Shown here: one piece after another, positions 1 to 8,372 of the stretch | How positions within the stretch are numbered: position 1 is the stretch's first letter | Layout: the number at the start of each line of letters is the position of its first letter | From: a virus | Virus record (IMG/VR): IMGVR_UViG_3300009419_000012 | Location: 1-64,000 of that record | Direction: 5' to 3' (one strand) | Length of the DNA: 64,000 nt | Position numbers and translations under genes: made by a program | The notes under the pieces: generated by a model | The model's input: the letters and a program-made list of their open reading frames with translations, nothing else | The model's database searches: none | What the model was told of the DNA's origin: nothing

Positions 1-1940
1 GCCAGTCTGTCATTGGTACTTTTATCTATTTCAATCCACTTGGTACCATTGAATTTATAAAGCCTGCTGGGCAGATAGTCAATGCGCAAAAACACATCGC
101 TCTTGTCAGGATCAGCAGGGAATGCACTGCCAAATCCTGCATCTCCACTGTTGGCAATTTCCACATCATCTGCTTGTGCAGGTCTATTGTAGTTTGCAAA
201 ATACTTTTCTTCAAATCCCAGTGTGGGATCATACACTACTTCTTCGCCAGAGTCAACAGGCTCAGCCACAACTGGGTCTGGCTCTTGCACAACTTCTTGC
301 ACTACCACTTGTTCTTCAATTGCAGGAGGTGCAACTACTTCTTCAACAAACACTGACGGAGGTGGCGGCAATAATGCAACAAGTTCATTTACTTTGGAAT
401 TGCGTTCTTCAGCCACAGTGATAGCCGCCATCAAGTCTGCTTGCAGTTGGGAAACCCAACCATTTAATTTTTCAATCTCTTGATCTTTTTTGTCAATGTC
501 AATACGTAAACGAGCAATGTTGTTATTGGCACCAGTTAAGTTTTTATCTAGCTGTGCTTTTTGCAAACCAAGATCATTTGCAGATGCACTGGTAGCTTCA
601 AATGCAGTTTTCAAATCGCTTTTGATTTGTTCGCTTTGTGCCAGTTCTGCTTCAAGTTCACCACGGCGTGTTTCGGCACCTGAAAGTTTTTGTTGTAGTG
701 TTTCAAACTCAGCGGCCAGAGTGTCTAGCATTTCTTGCTGTTGTTGTGCTTCGGCCAACAAACGAGTTTCTTCAGCACGAGCCAGTTCTAGATCTGCAAG
801 CACCGCATCAACGTCAGGTTCCGTTTCTAATTCTGCCAGCTGTGCATTGCCTTCTTTGGCCAGTCGTTCTGCTTCTTCTGCGTCCAGAGCTTTGGCAATC
901 ATCCGGCCACGCCAGAAAAATTGTTCAACTGCTTCCATCTCTTGTGCTTCACGTTGTTCTTCAGTCAGGGGATGCTCTGTGGATTCCGGTTCTTCAACAG
1001 GCGTGGTAGGGGTGGCCTCAGCAGTGACTTTCTCAACTATGGGTTCAGCGTCCACCACCGCAGGAATGACCACTGCTGGTTTTTCTTCTACAGGCTTGTT
1101 GCGTCTAAAGAAGTTGACCAATGCTTCAAATGATCTCTTTTCTTCTTTTTCTTCATCCTCGTCGTGTACCCATCCGCCTCGGCCTCGACGAGCCCATTCC
1201 AGTTGCTTGTTAGCGGCAAGAATAAGAGTGAGTGCCAATGGGTCAAACACAATAACGATTAAAATAATAACCCAACGCACAGCGGCTTCCAGCATGTTGT
1301 TGCTGGCTTCGTCTCCGTAGATCAGTGCCGCGATGTATTTGATAGGCCCAACTTCTGCCTCCACTTTTCGGAATTCAGCACGGAGTGGCGCGGCCTCTGC
1401 ACCAAGGGCGGTAATAGTTTTCTGTTCGGCTTGGATCTCGGATTGAAGTCTGACACGTTCTTTTTGTTGACTGCGTCTAATTTGCACAGCTTTGTCGGCA
1501 CCTTTTTCGTCACTGCTTCGACCCATAACCTGGTCCACAGCTTCATCCATCTGTTTAAGCGCCTTCCTGTTGGCATCAATATTGTCCTTTGCTATTTTGA
1601 TCTTTTCATCGTAAATGGCAACCCGGGCCATTGCATCACCTGACACAAGACTTTGGTCACCGTGTGCTTTGGACAGGAATCCAAAGATGCCCATGCTTGT
1701 GAGTAGCATGAGGAATATGATGGCAGGTATCAGATACAGCTTGAATGCTGTGCCAGCCCGCTTCCAGTTGTTGTGCAACCAAACAGTTGCTACAATTTTA
1801 CCTGCTTCCAGCGCACCGCCCATGATCATCACAGGCACAACAGCGGCCGCAAAGATGGCGGTAAGACCCACCACCGAGTACCAGGCAGCAATGGCTGAGA
1901 TTATAACAGAGATGAATAGTATGAAGTATCCGAAGATCAT
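1..1940 (-). CDS. Large membrane-anchored coiled-coil protein, 3' end outside window
   Basis: The minus-strand frame is open from an ATG at 1940 to the window edge (646 codons, no stop), so the C-terminus is missing. Hydrophobic segments lie at about residues 3-19, 22-42, 66-89 and 213-232. A charged coiled coil (about 105-185) sits between the third and fourth segments. After segment four come an acidic Pro/Val/Glu-rich stretch and a long Glu/Gln/Ala coiled coil, then a Pro-rich linker and a segment containing YFANYNRP and YKFNGTKWIEI. I do not recognise the family. An inner-membrane-spanning phage protein with a long cytoplasmic coil is the best description. A TAAATA box ends five bases before the ATG, suggesting late, leaderless expression. 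Confidence 0.75.
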   Translation of the reverse strand, partial: MIFGYFILFISVIISAIAAWYSVVGLTAIFAAAVVPVMIMGGALEAGKIVATVWLHNNWKRAGTAFKLYLIPAIIFLMLLTSMGIFGFLSKAHGDQSLVSGDAMARVAIYDEKIKIAKDNIDANRKALKQMDEAVDQVMGRSSDEKGADKAVQIRRSQQKERVRLQSEIQAEQKTITALGAEAAPLRAEFRKVEAEVGPIKYIAALIYGDEASNNMLEAAVRWVIILIVIVFDPLALTLILAANKQLEWARRGRGGWVHDEDEEKEEKRSFEALVNFFRRNKPVEEKPAVVIPAVVDAEPIVEKVTAEATPTTPVEEPESTEHPLTEEQREAQEMEAVEQFFWRGRMIAKALDAEEAERLAKEGNAQLAELETEPDVDAVLADLELARAEETRLLAEAQQQQEMLDTLAAEFETLQQKLSGAETRRGELEAELAQSEQIKSDLKTAFEATSASANDLGLQKAQLDKNLTGANNNIARLRIDIDKKDQEIEKLNGWVSQLQADLMAAITVAEERNSKVNELVALLPPPPSVFVEEVVAPPAIEEQVVVQEVVQEPDPVVAEPVDSGEEVVYDPTLGFEEKYFANYNRPAQADDVEIANSGDAGFGSAFPADPDKSDVFLRIDYLPSRLYKFNGTKWIEIDKSTNDRL

Positions 1941-1945
1941 AGATG

Positions 1946-1951
1946 TATTTA
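1946..1951 (-). promoter_or_regulatory. T4-late-like TAAATA box before the membrane coiled-coil gene
   Basis: The minus strand reads TTAAATACATCT and then ATG. TAAATA ends five bases before the start codon, the same spacing as at 23610-23615. Late T4-type promoters start a few bases downstream of such a box, so the mRNA would have almost no leader. Confidence 0.45.
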
Positions 1952-2010
1952 ACCTAGTTTTTACTAGACTAGTTTAACTTGACGCTGAACAAAAAGCAAC
2001 CAGTTTGGTA

Positions 2011-2760
2011 TCATCCAACTAAGATTTGGAAAATTCCAGTCCATTGCCAATATACAACGCTGGTCACAGCGGCACCAGTTGGCGCATCAAATCGAAGATT
2101 CAAAGTTTGATAACCTGGAGTTGCATTGGCTTGTAAAAATACTTTGCCGGCATTGACAGCTCCGGCTGGCCAATTTGTAACATCAGAGTTGTATACTGTT
2201 TCGCACAGTTGTTGATCTAGCACAGTATAGTTGCCAGTGGCAGTTGAATATCCAACAGTGGCTATCAGACGTTTTCGCAAACGCTTTATTCCTAATGCAG
2301 TATTACTGGTATCCTGTATATATGTACCCATGACTGCTAGTTCAATTTGTGTGGTTCCCGTGTCACCCTGGGAAAGAGCATTAAGGCCCGGTACAGGAAA
2401 ATATCCCTGTAAATTTACATTTGCCCTGTCGCCGCCAGCAAATCCAGCGTAGTACATGGTAAAGGTTTGGCCAACTTTGGCTTCATAAAATGCTACGCTA
2501 TAACTTTTTACAAAACCTGCTGTTGTCACAATAGGTAGTGCTGACCCATCATTTGTTATCACGTCAAAATAACCACTTAGCTGACCTGTAGGAAGTGAAG
2601 GAATCTGTTGCTGATTGAATCCTGCGGCTGTGCCATATGACCCTGCTGCGTTGACTGTAAAATTAGGTGTTGGGTTGTTACCTGTTGCAGGAATGCCAAA
2701 AAAACCTATTCCCGGATTACCAAATGGACTTGTGTAAAATTTGAAGTCGGTGGCACCCAA
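2011..2760 (-). CDS. Tail fibre distal part, probably frame-shifted from the preceding ORF
   Basis: This is a 249-codon frame opening at a TTG (2760) with no ATG and no Shine-Dalgarno sequence before it. The protein is Gly/Asn/Thr/Val-rich and beta-strand-like, as expected of a fibre tip, and ends in YWQWTGIFQILVG. It overlaps the 3' end of the 281-residue fibre ORF by 55 bases in the -1 frame. The simplest reading is one fibre gene of about 530 codons, with a one-base indel or recoding event near 2760-2765. The frame itself is clearly coding in character, but a separate start is doubtful. Confidence 0.6.
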   Translation of the reverse strand: MGATDFKFYTSPFGNPGIGFFGIPATGNNPTPNFTVNAAGSYGTAAGFNQQQIPSLPTGQLSGYFDVITNDGSALPIVTTAGFVKSYSVAFYEAKVGQTFTMYYAGFAGGDRANVNLQGYFPVPGLNALSQGDTGTTQIELAVMGTYIQDTSNTALGIKRLRKRLIATVGYSTATGNYTVLDQQLCETVYNSDVTNWPAGAVNAGKVFLQANATPGYQTLNLRFDAPTGAAVTSVVYWQWTGIFQILVG

Positions 2761-3551
2761 CGAGTCAATTGAGTGACAGAAATTCTTGCTCGGGTATTTC
2801 CTGCATTGCGTGGTGAATTTTCTCCTGCAAAATCAATGTTGCCGTATATCTCGCCACTGGTAACTGTGCTGTCCACAGAACGCACAAAGCGTATGGTAGT
2901 TGCATCGGTTCCAGTCATGACAAGATTACCACTGGCGTTGATATTGCCTACTGTTAAATTGCCCGTGACACCAATATTGCCTGTGTAGGTGTTAACTGTA
3001 TAGATATTGTCGGTGTATGTGTTGCCAGACACTATGGATCCATTGATGTTTGATGACAAATATTGCGTGGCTGTTTGCAATATTGAGATATTAATATTGG
3101 ATGCAGTAATGTTTGCCCGTAAAGATGTGATGTTTAGATTGGCTGCTGTGATGTTGGCACGTAGTGCAGAGATGCTGGCATTGGCTGCTGTTACATTTGA
3201 CTGTGTGGATGCAATGTTTAGATTGGCCGCTGTGACATTTGCTTGTATGCCAGTAATTGTGGAATTGACTGGCAAGTATGCTGCCACCACACTGTTACCA
3301 TAACTACTGGCCGCAAACAATGCGGAAGCCAGTCCTGTATCAACATAGGTTTTCATTCCAATGTTGGCTGTGGTAATGGCAGAGTTTGCCGCTGTGATGT
3401 TGGCACGTAGCTCAGACACCGCAGAGTTTGCCGCTGTGATGTTACCAATCATGTCTCCAACAAACTGTGTTAGGTTGACCTGGTTGGTACCAGTAGTGAT
3501 GTTACCAGTTACACTTAATCCTGTTGATATGCCGTAATCTTTTTGACTCAT
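2706..3551 (-). CDS. Phage tail fibre-like protein with ITAAN repeats
   Basis: The 281-residue protein starts MSQKDYGIST. Its N-terminal half holds at least eight copies of an (I/V)TAAN-containing motif separated by short Ser/Ala/Leu segments (ANITAANSAI, RANITAANLNI and similar). This is a heptad-like register typical of trimeric fibre shafts. A NINASGNLVMTG-type beta repeat follows, then a GEIYGNIDFAG segment. The last 18 or so residues (RWVPPTSNF onward) are unlike a fibre and lie where the downstream ORF opens in another frame, so they are probably out-of-frame read-through. It sits among tail genes, downstream of the 656-residue structural gene. Confidence 0.7.
   Translation of the reverse strand: MSQKDYGISTGLSVTGNITTGTNQVNLTQFVGDMIGNITAANSAVSELRANITAANSAITTANIGMKTYVDTGLASALFAASSYGNSVVAAYLPVNSTITGIQANVTAANLNIASTQSNVTAANASISALRANITAANLNITSLRANITASNINISILQTATQYLSSNINGSIVSGNTYTDNIYTVNTYTGNIGVTGNLTVGNINASGNLVMTGTDATTIRFVRSVDSTVTSGEIYGNIDFAGENSPRNAGNTRARISVTQLTRWVPPTSNFTQVHLVIRE
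3080..3450 (-). repeat. Imperfect coding repeats for the ITAAN fibre shaft
   Basis: On the plus strand, near-identical blocks such as gctgtgatgttggcacgtag recur at irregular spacing of roughly 40-70 bases. They encode the ITAAN motifs of the fibre gene. The spacing follows codons, not direct-repeat/spacer architecture, so this is a protein repeat and a possible site of recombinational length change. Confidence 0.7.
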
Positions 3552-3563
3552 ATTTTATTCTCT

Positions 3564-5534
3564 TTAATCTTCTGAAAACACCACAGCAAAAGTACAGCGA
3601 CTGAGGTTAGACGAAGAAGCAATAGCAAAACTAATACTTGCACCTGGAGGCACGGTTACTCGAAAATCACGCATGGGATAACTGACCTGGCCATTGATGG
3701 CTGTGGCAAATCGGCAAATGGCTGTGTCCACTGCGGCGTCAAATGTGCCAGTCACTGTTGACACCATGCCGTTGTCTTTGGGTTGACTAAAATAGTCGTG
3801 TGTGGTACTAAAACTGACAGCATCATAGAACACATACAGCACAGCAGGATCGTTGCCCTGTGTGGCCACCGTGATGTCTTTCAATATAATCTCTTTGGCA
3901 TTGAACACATAGTTACCGTTTTGAGCGCCACTCTTGCCATTGGTCACATAGGGATTACGCAGAGTTAACAGGTGATGCACAGAGCCAGTGTTCAAGCCGG
4001 TTTTGTTCACACTGGTTGAACGGTTTAATTCGTTTTGTCTAATGTCGCCTTCGATGGCTCCCATCATACTGGCGCCATACACAGTGGCACTGGTAGTGGA
4101 ACCCACATTCTGACTGATGTAGCCCAATCTAAAACTAGGCTGTGTAATATGCGGAACATTGTAGCGATTGGTGTAATGTTCTTGATGAAACAGAATCATC
4201 CGACCAGTTGTGTGATCTTCTATAGCATAGCGTATCACGCCTGCTCCTAACCAGCGAAAGTTGATTTGATAAACATTCAAGTGTTCGGGAGCCAGGATCA
4301 TACCACTGGGTCCGGTACCGTCCAATGGGTCTTCGCTGAAATCGTCTTGATAGGTCCAATTTTCAGTCTGTGCTACTCCCGTTTGTTTGGTGCTGAATGT
4401 GCCAGTGGCCAGTGTGCCTGCGCCAGTGCTGGAGAAACTAAAGGTGCCATTCTGTGGTCCTGTGAGCAAGGAACTGAACACTAGAGTGTTGTCCACTTGA
4501 TCCACAAACCATCCCACGAACCCATCTGCTTTATTAATAGCAACTGCTGTCGCCTGTGCTGTGCCAGCAGTGATTGATATATTGTAGGCAACACCGTTAA
4601 GTGTCACTGTGGCTGTTTGTGCTTCAGTTGGTGCGGTGTTGATAGTCAGCACAGTGATATGTGTCTTGCCACCACTGGCTCGCAACGCACCAAATCTAGG
4701 ACCATTGACACCATCATCGTGAATGCCTACCTGTATGGCTGCTTCTCTGTTGAACAAGCCGGCTCGTTGATTGGTCTGTGCTACAGTCGGGCTAAAGCCA
4801 GCAGTAAATCTAGCCAGAGCACCTTGTCCTGGACGATAGCGTAAAAATCTTCTCGATGTCAGTGCGGCATAGCCACTGCTGCTAGTTCCAGAACTTGTTG
4901 TGTATATTCCTATGTTGGCATCTGCTGTGCCTGTACCAAGTGTAAAAGTTTCTATAACTTCTGATGTGATACCGTAGATACTATCCAACTGCATAACAGG
5001 AGTTATGGTAATACCGTAGAGTTCTCCAAAAGCAGTTTCTTTACTGGCACCGCCTACGTCTACTGATCCAGTTACTTCAATGGCATTTGCGTTACTAATA
5101 CTAGCATCTACATAGATACGATTGGTAGTGGAGTTAACATTAGCATCCTTGCTTACTTTTTGTATGTTTGGGAATGTAACGTTGGCATTAACATTGCCGG
5201 TAATGGCTGGTAGAGATGTAATGCCAGCAATGTTGCCTGTCACTGTGACATTTGCATTGCCTGTTGTGACCCAGGGCGAGGTTCCTTGATTTACAGTTAG
5301 CACATTGCCCACAAGGTACACAGGTATGCGTTGTGCTTCTGTGTTGTTTACTCTAATTGCATCAACCAAGTTAACGTTGCCCGATACTGTGATGTTGTCT
5401 GAACCTAGTGTCACACGAACGTGAGGCTTGCCATCAACGCTGTATTCCATGGCCTTGTGGATGTTCAAGAGATTGCTCTCTTGCGGATGTTCGTAGTCCG
5501 TGGTGTTTAGTCTGGTGTCGCCGCGAGCTGCCAT
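3564..5534 (-). CDS. Phage structural protein (tail/baseplate-type), 656 residues
   Basis: It starts MAARGDTRLNTTDYEHPQ. It is rich in Thr, Val, Gly and Asn with repeated (V/I)TGN(V/I)-type beta segments between about residues 45 and 130. An Ala/Thr-rich region and the C-terminal SFAIASSSNLSRCTFAVVFSED follow. There are no membrane segments and no enzyme motif. Position between fibre genes and the PA14-like adhesin, on the same strand with a few bases between genes, supports a role in the adsorption apparatus. The specific family is not recognised. Confidence 0.65.
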   Translation of the reverse strand: MAARGDTRLNTTDYEHPQESNLLNIHKAMEYSVDGKPHVRVTLGSDNITVSGNVNLVDAIRVNNTEAQRIPVYLVGNVLTVNQGTSPWVTTGNANVTVTGNIAGITSLPAITGNVNANVTFPNIQKVSKDANVNSTTNRIYVDASISNANAIEVTGSVDVGGASKETAFGELYGITITPVMQLDSIYGITSEVIETFTLGTGTADANIGIYTTSSGTSSSGYAALTSRRFLRYRPGQGALARFTAGFSPTVAQTNQRAGLFNREAAIQVGIHDDGVNGPRFGALRASGGKTHITVLTINTAPTEAQTATVTLNGVAYNISITAGTAQATAVAINKADGFVGWFVDQVDNTLVFSSLLTGPQNGTFSFSSTGAGTLATGTFSTKQTGVAQTENWTYQDDFSEDPLDGTGPSGMILAPEHLNVYQINFRWLGAGVIRYAIEDHTTGRMILFHQEHYTNRYNVPHITQPSFRLGYISQNVGSTTSATVYGASMMGAIEGDIRQNELNRSTSVNKTGLNTGSVHHLLTLRNPYVTNGKSGAQNGNYVFNAKEIILKDITVATQGNDPAVLYVFYDAVSFSTTHDYFSQPKDNGMVSTVTGTFDAAVDTAICRFATAINGQVSYPMRDFRVTVPPGASISFAIASSSNLSRCTFAVVFSED

Positions 5535-5537
5535 TGA

Positions 5538-6218
5538 TTAGAATCCGTTTGTGACAGGATTGTAAAACAGTCTGCCAGTGTAAGTTGTGGTTGGTGACAG
5601 CCCAGTACGAGCAATGCTGATAGTTAGTGCGCCAGGGCCAGCTGGTCCGTTGCCAAACTGCACACGAATTGGGTAGTATGTTCCTGACACTAGATTAACA
5701 CTAAAAGACCAGGAACCAATGGTTGTGTTGGCATTGGCATTGCCTGTGGTGTAACCAGTCTTGGCATTTGCACCAATCCACATGGTGCTTGCGTCATCGC
5801 TGTTGCCTGCAAATGTCCATGACCCAGTATAGTCAGCTAAAAAATATCCTAGATACTGTTGGCTAATGTTAGGTTGTCCTGCTGTCAAAGTTGATTCAAA
5901 ATTTGTTGCTACAACCAACGCCGTTGGAGTTAGAGCGTCAAAGAACGTTGCAACATTGTTGTAATATCCAGTGTACTGACTTCTGTATATTCCTGCAGAG
6001 TATGCCACCCATGGGCGACCAATAACCAAACCACCTGTGTTGGCATTGTTGACCACGTCTGCTGTGTCGTTGTCGCTGGCTTTGTATAGTGTTGGTAGTT
6101 GTGTTGTATCATAGGCAGGACGACGACCTGTAGCGGCTCTGTCGGTTGCTGCCAGGGCCAGCTTTGCGGCCTGACGCTGTTGTTTGTATGTTAGGGTAGA
6201 AATTCCGTTAGCTGCCAT
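5538..6218 (-). CDS. PA14/GLEYA-like adhesin of the tail
   Basis: The start is taken at the ATG at 6218 (MAANGISTLT), which has AGGA eight bases upstream; a GTG two codons earlier overlaps the upstream stop. After a basic Gln/Arg-rich N-terminus (about 1-45), the body carries PA14/GLEYA carbohydrate-binding features: YLGYFLADYTGSWTF, NSDDASTMWIGANA, and ending YYPIRVQFGNGPAGPGALT. In that family the DD pair and the W-x-G element belong to the Ca/ligand-binding fold. The product probably binds host surface sugar. Confidence 0.7.
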   Translation of the reverse strand: MAANGISTLTYKQQRQAAKLALAATDRAATGRRPAYDTTQLPTLYKASDNDTADVVNNANTGGLVIGRPWVAYSAGIYRSQYTGYYNNVATFFDALTPTALVVATNFESTLTAGQPNISQQYLGYFLADYTGSWTFAGNSDDASTMWIGANAKTGYTTGNANANTTIGSWSFSVNLVSGTYYPIRVQFGNGPAGPGALTISIARTGLSPTTTYTGRLFYNPVTNGF

Positions 6219-6220
6219 GA

Positions 6221-6538
6221 TCACATTCCTGGACGGTGTTGATGTCCTGGATACATGCTGATGCTGTCTCCGCGGATATCTGCTGGGTGTTTGCTTTTGT
6301 GTACATCATCCCCTGACGCTAGTACTGCATCAATTGGGGCTGTCATTTCTTCTGGGCTGTTGCTGTACTCTGTGTCGCCTGTACCAATCAGGCCAGCAAT
6401 CTGGCGCATGCGCACCAGTTCAGCATCATCTCTAATAGAGTTTGGCTCAGTGCTGATCACCACTGCCATTTGGGGGTCTGGTTGCTCCACTGCGTCCACA
6501 ATGTCAAGCACTCCACGGATTATATCGGTTATTTTCAT
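6221..6538 (-). CDS. Small conserved-type phage protein, function unknown
   Basis: 105 residues: MKITDIIRGVLDIVDAVEQP at the N-terminus, then an acidic middle and a His/Pro/Gly-rich tail (SMYPGHQHRPGM). No recognised domain. It is the first gene of the leftward tail operon and follows a TAAATA box at 6554-6564, so it is probably a late gene. Its start region lies back to back with the rightward early promoter at 6563-6591. Confidence 0.55.
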   Translation of the reverse strand: MKITDIIRGVLDIVDAVEQPDPQMAVVISTEPNSIRDDAELVRMRQIAGLIGTGDTEYSNSPEEMTAPIDAVLASGDDVHKSKHPADIRGDSISMYPGHQHRPGM

Positions 6539-6553
6539 AATGATCTCGTTATC

Positions 6554-6564
6554 GAGTATTTATT
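6554..6564 (-). promoter_or_regulatory. T4-late-like promoter AATAAATACTC
   Basis: The minus strand reads AATAAATACTC about 16 bases before the ATG at 6538. It shares TAAATACTC with the boxes at 18384 and 22098. It overlaps the -35 of the rightward early promoter, forming a compact divergent early/late switch point. Confidence 0.5.
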
Positions 6565-6591
6565 GACAACGAGCCCAGTTCAGTGTATACT
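6563..6591 (+). promoter_or_regulatory. Sigma-70-like promoter giving a leaderless mRNA
   Basis: TTGACA (6563-6568), a 17-base spacer and TATACT (6586-6591). Six bases separate the -10 from the ATG at 6598, so the normal start site (seventh base) is the A of the start codon. No Shine-Dalgarno sequence precedes the ATG. Confidence 0.8.
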
Positions 6592-6597
6592 ACAAGC

Positions 6598-7179
6598 ATG
6601 AACATCCAAACCCTACCCACTCTGCTAGAATCGGCCCAAATCACCTGTCCAAGTTCGGGCAATCAACGTGCCTACGCTGATCTAATAGAAGAAAGTGCTT
6701 GTGCTATTGCACAGGATCAATTTCGAGAACAGTATCGCAAGTCACGTTCGGTCAAAAGCACCGAAGATTTTGCCTTGATTGAAAACGGGCGCACCATTTA
6801 CATTGATGTAAAAACACGACAGTTGGGTACGGATCTAAACATGCCCAACATGATCAGTGTGGACAAGTTGAACAAACTGCTGGATGATGTTGACACAGAA
6901 TTGTACTACTGGATGATTGATTACGAAGTGCGTGAGGATGGATCTGCACAGGTCACACACACCGAAATGCGAGCGGTATGGGACTTGCCCTGGTCAGCCC
7001 TGGCTATTCAAAACCTTGGACTAGGGCAGTTGCAAATTGCCAATTGGTCTGCAATGAGTCAACCCGGCTTGCCCAGAGCCGATTGGCATGCACGGCTCAA
7101 GCAAGAGATGCACAAATTTTATACAAAACAAGCTCAAAAGTTCCTGGATTTGGCCGCAAAAACTGTTGCAAAAAAGTAA
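6598..7179 (+). CDS. PD-(D/E)XK nuclease-like protein
   Basis: 193 residues from the ATG at 6598 (MNIQTLPTLL), chosen because the promoter places +1 there; two upstream codons would not be transcribed. The stretch EDFALIENGRTIYIDVKTRQ matches the catalytic beta-hairpin pattern of restriction-endonuclease-fold proteins (D, hydrophobic strand, D-x-K). The rest is helical and ends in a Lys-rich tail. The specific family is unclear. Degradation of host DNA or an anti-defence role is possible. First gene of a rightward early block. Confidence 0.55.
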   Translation: MNIQTLPTLLESAQITCPSSGNQRAYADLIEESACAIAQDQFREQYRKSRSVKSTEDFALIENGRTIYIDVKTRQLGTDLNMPNMISVDKLNKLLDDVDTELYYWMIDYEVREDGSAQVTHTEMRAVWDLPWSALAIQNLGLGQLQIANWSAMSQPGLPRADWHARLKQEMHKFYTKQAQKFLDLAAKTVAKK

Positions 7180-7205
7180 CACTTTTGTACTAGTTTTTGG
7201 CCCTG

Positions 7206-7236
7206 TAAAATCAACAGGTTAGCGGGCACTAACCCT
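7206..7236. repeat. Imperfect hairpin between two early genes
   Basis: CAGGTTAG and CTAACCCTG flank a CGGGCA loop, pairing with one bulged C. No U-run follows on the plus strand, so it is not a standard terminator. It may shield the 3' end of the upstream mRNA or affect read-through into the next promoter. Confidence 0.35.
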
Positions 7237-7258
7237 GCAAAATCAGCCCAAAAAACGG

Positions 7259-7287
7259 TTGACCAAAAAGCCCATTTCGGCTATAAT
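7259..7287 (+). promoter_or_regulatory. Sigma-70-like promoter, second leaderless start
   Basis: TTGACC (7259-7264), 17-base spacer, TATAAT (7282-7287), then six bases and the ATG at 7294. The spacer carries the AAAAAGCCCATTT block that is also present in the leftward promoter at 45846-45874, marking a phage-specific promoter family. Confidence 0.85.
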
Positions 7288-7293
7288 AATAAC

Positions 7294-7620
7294 ATGAACT
7301 TACAAAAGCCCACCCGCAAAAGACGCCAGGATACCAACCATGCTGTTTACTGTATCACCAATACAGTGACAGGTGAGCAGTACATTGGTATTACCGTGTG
7401 TGCTGGTAACGTTCGCCGGGCACTCAAAGTGCGCATCCAAAAACACGTTCGCCGTGCTGTTACAGAAAACAAAGATTGGAACTTGTGCAAGTCAATCCGC
7501 GAACACGGCACACTGGCTCACACATACGGTCTTGTAGAAATCATCCGCGGACGCAAGCCTGCTCATGCACGTGAGCGTGAATTGATCCGTATGTACAACC
7601 CAACTCTCAACTCACACTAA
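7294..7620 (+). CDS. GIY-YIG domain nuclease
   Basis: 108 residues. The N-terminal strands VYCITN and YIGIT match the GIY-YIG motif pair (with GIY degenerate to VYC). An Arg-rich helix (RRALKVRIQKHVRRA) and a terminal EREL...YNPTLN segment supply the expected Arg, Glu and Asn of the family. No separate DNA-binding domain follows, so it is a minimal single-domain enzyme, like the Seg-type or repair-type stand-alone forms. It could be a homing nuclease or act on host DNA. The mRNA is predicted to be leaderless. Confidence 0.75.
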   Translation: MNLQKPTRKRRQDTNHAVYCITNTVTGEQYIGITVCAGNVRRALKVRIQKHVRRAVTENKDWNLCKSIREHGTLAHTYGLVEIIRGRKPAHARERELIRMYNPTLNSH

Positions 7621-7629
7621 GGAGATATC

Positions 7630-7863
7630 ATGTTTGCAGTAGACGCAAAAAAGATAGCCGAAAAGTTCACCCGCCATGGCGGTGCATTTGATCGTGGTAG
7701 TGCAGACAGCTACTACCACCGCAGTCCCAATCCGCATTACTTTGCAGGTGATACCTATGCAAGTGATCCTATCACTGCTGAGCCCGGTACCGCAGAATAC
7801 GAAGCCTACATGGCAGGCTATGACTACAACGAACAGTATGGCGACAAAAAGGATTGGGGTTAA
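7630..7863 (+). CDS. Small early protein, Tyr/Gly/Asp-rich
   Basis: 77 residues preceded by a strong AAGGAGATATC-ATG ribosome site nine bases after the nuclease stop. The body is rich in Tyr, His, Asp and Gly (YYHRSPNPHYFAGDTY, YEAYMAGYDYNEQYGD). No known domain. It is co-transcribed with the GIY-YIG gene, and unlike that gene it uses a Shine-Dalgarno start. Confidence 0.6.
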   Translation: MFAVDAKKIAEKFTRHGGAFDRGSADSYYHRSPNPHYFAGDTYASDPITAEPGTAEYEAYMAGYDYNEQYGDKKDWG

Positions 7864-7865
7864 TC

Positions 7866-8081
7866 ATGGATATTGAAATTCACGGACTCAGTTCCAAACA
7901 AATGGCCTTGGCAGACATCATGTGGGCTATCAGCACACAAGAAGGTGTGGAAAGTTTTATCTCCACCCTACCCAAAGCAGATCAACGTGACTGTCGTACA
8001 ATCATCGAGCTCATGCAGTTGGCATTCGCAGATGAAATCACAGATACTACAGAAGCACAAGAATTGCTTGCACAGTTTTAG
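7866..8081 (+). CDS. Small acidic helical early protein
   Basis: 71 residues from the ATG at 7866, two bases after the previous stop. Predominantly helical and acidic (MALADIMWAI, IIELMQLAFADE, TEAQELLAQF). No recognised domain. Last gene before the terminator at 8104-8127. Confidence 0.6.
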   Translation: MDIEIHGLSSKQMALADIMWAISTQEGVESFISTLPKADQRDCRTIIELMQLAFADEITDTTEAQELLAQF

Positions 8082-8103
8082 GTGGTGGTTGGCAGTTGCT
8101 TTG

Positions 8104-8127
8104 GCCCTCTTCGGAGGGCTTTTTTTT
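8104..8127 (+). terminator. Rho-independent terminator with UUCG loop
   Basis: GCCCTC-TTCG-GAGGGC followed by eight T. The closing C-G pair around UUCG makes an unusually stable tetraloop. It ends the rightward early block and faces the leftward late genes. Confidence 0.95.
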
Positions 8128-8129
8128 GA

Positions 8130-8372
8130 CTAGTGGACAGTGCCGTCGCCGTCAAAGTCCAGCATGTTGATGTCTTTGATGCCCAGCAGTTTGAGAATCT
8201 TTTTTACAATGGGTGGTGGGTCCAGCTGGAAATCAGCTGGCGTGAACATGTGTTTGAGTTCGCCGTCGGGCCCGATGATAAACCCATAGTCATTTTCATC
8301 TGCTACTGCTTCCAGGGCGTCGAGATCGTCTTGTTCCTGTTGCAGGTCTTTGTCTTGAATTTGTTTTGTCAT
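8130..8372 (-). CDS. Small acidic phage protein, function unknown
   Basis: 80 residues: acidic, helical N-terminus (DLQQEQDDLDALEAVADE), then GFIIGPDGELKHMFTP and a VKKILKLLGIKDINMLDFDGDG C-terminus. DFDGDGTVH resembles a short Asp-rich Ca-loop, but this is only a resemblance. The 5' 77 bases overlap the 3' end of the HExxH gene in another frame. A TAAATA box 24 bases upstream, inside that gene, could drive it separately. Confidence 0.6.
   Translation of the reverse strand: MTKQIQDKDLQQEQDDLDALEAVADENDYGFIIGPDGELKHMFTPADFQLDPPPIVKKILKLLGIKDINMLDFDGDGTVH

Noticed and set aside
490-1320. Rightward 276-codon open frame
   Set aside because: It is antisense to the coiled-coil gene, with Ser/Ala/Cys-rich composition typical of a shadow frame and no ribosome site; the minus frame has clear coiled-coil and membrane character.
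2706-2765. Programmed -1 frameshift signal in the fibre gene
   Set aside because: No slippery heptamer and no clear downstream pseudoknot; an indel is simpler.
3080-3450. CRISPR-like repeated blocks
   Set aside because: The repeats are in frame with the fibre gene, vary at third positions and encode ITAAN motifs; no constant repeat/spacer lengths.
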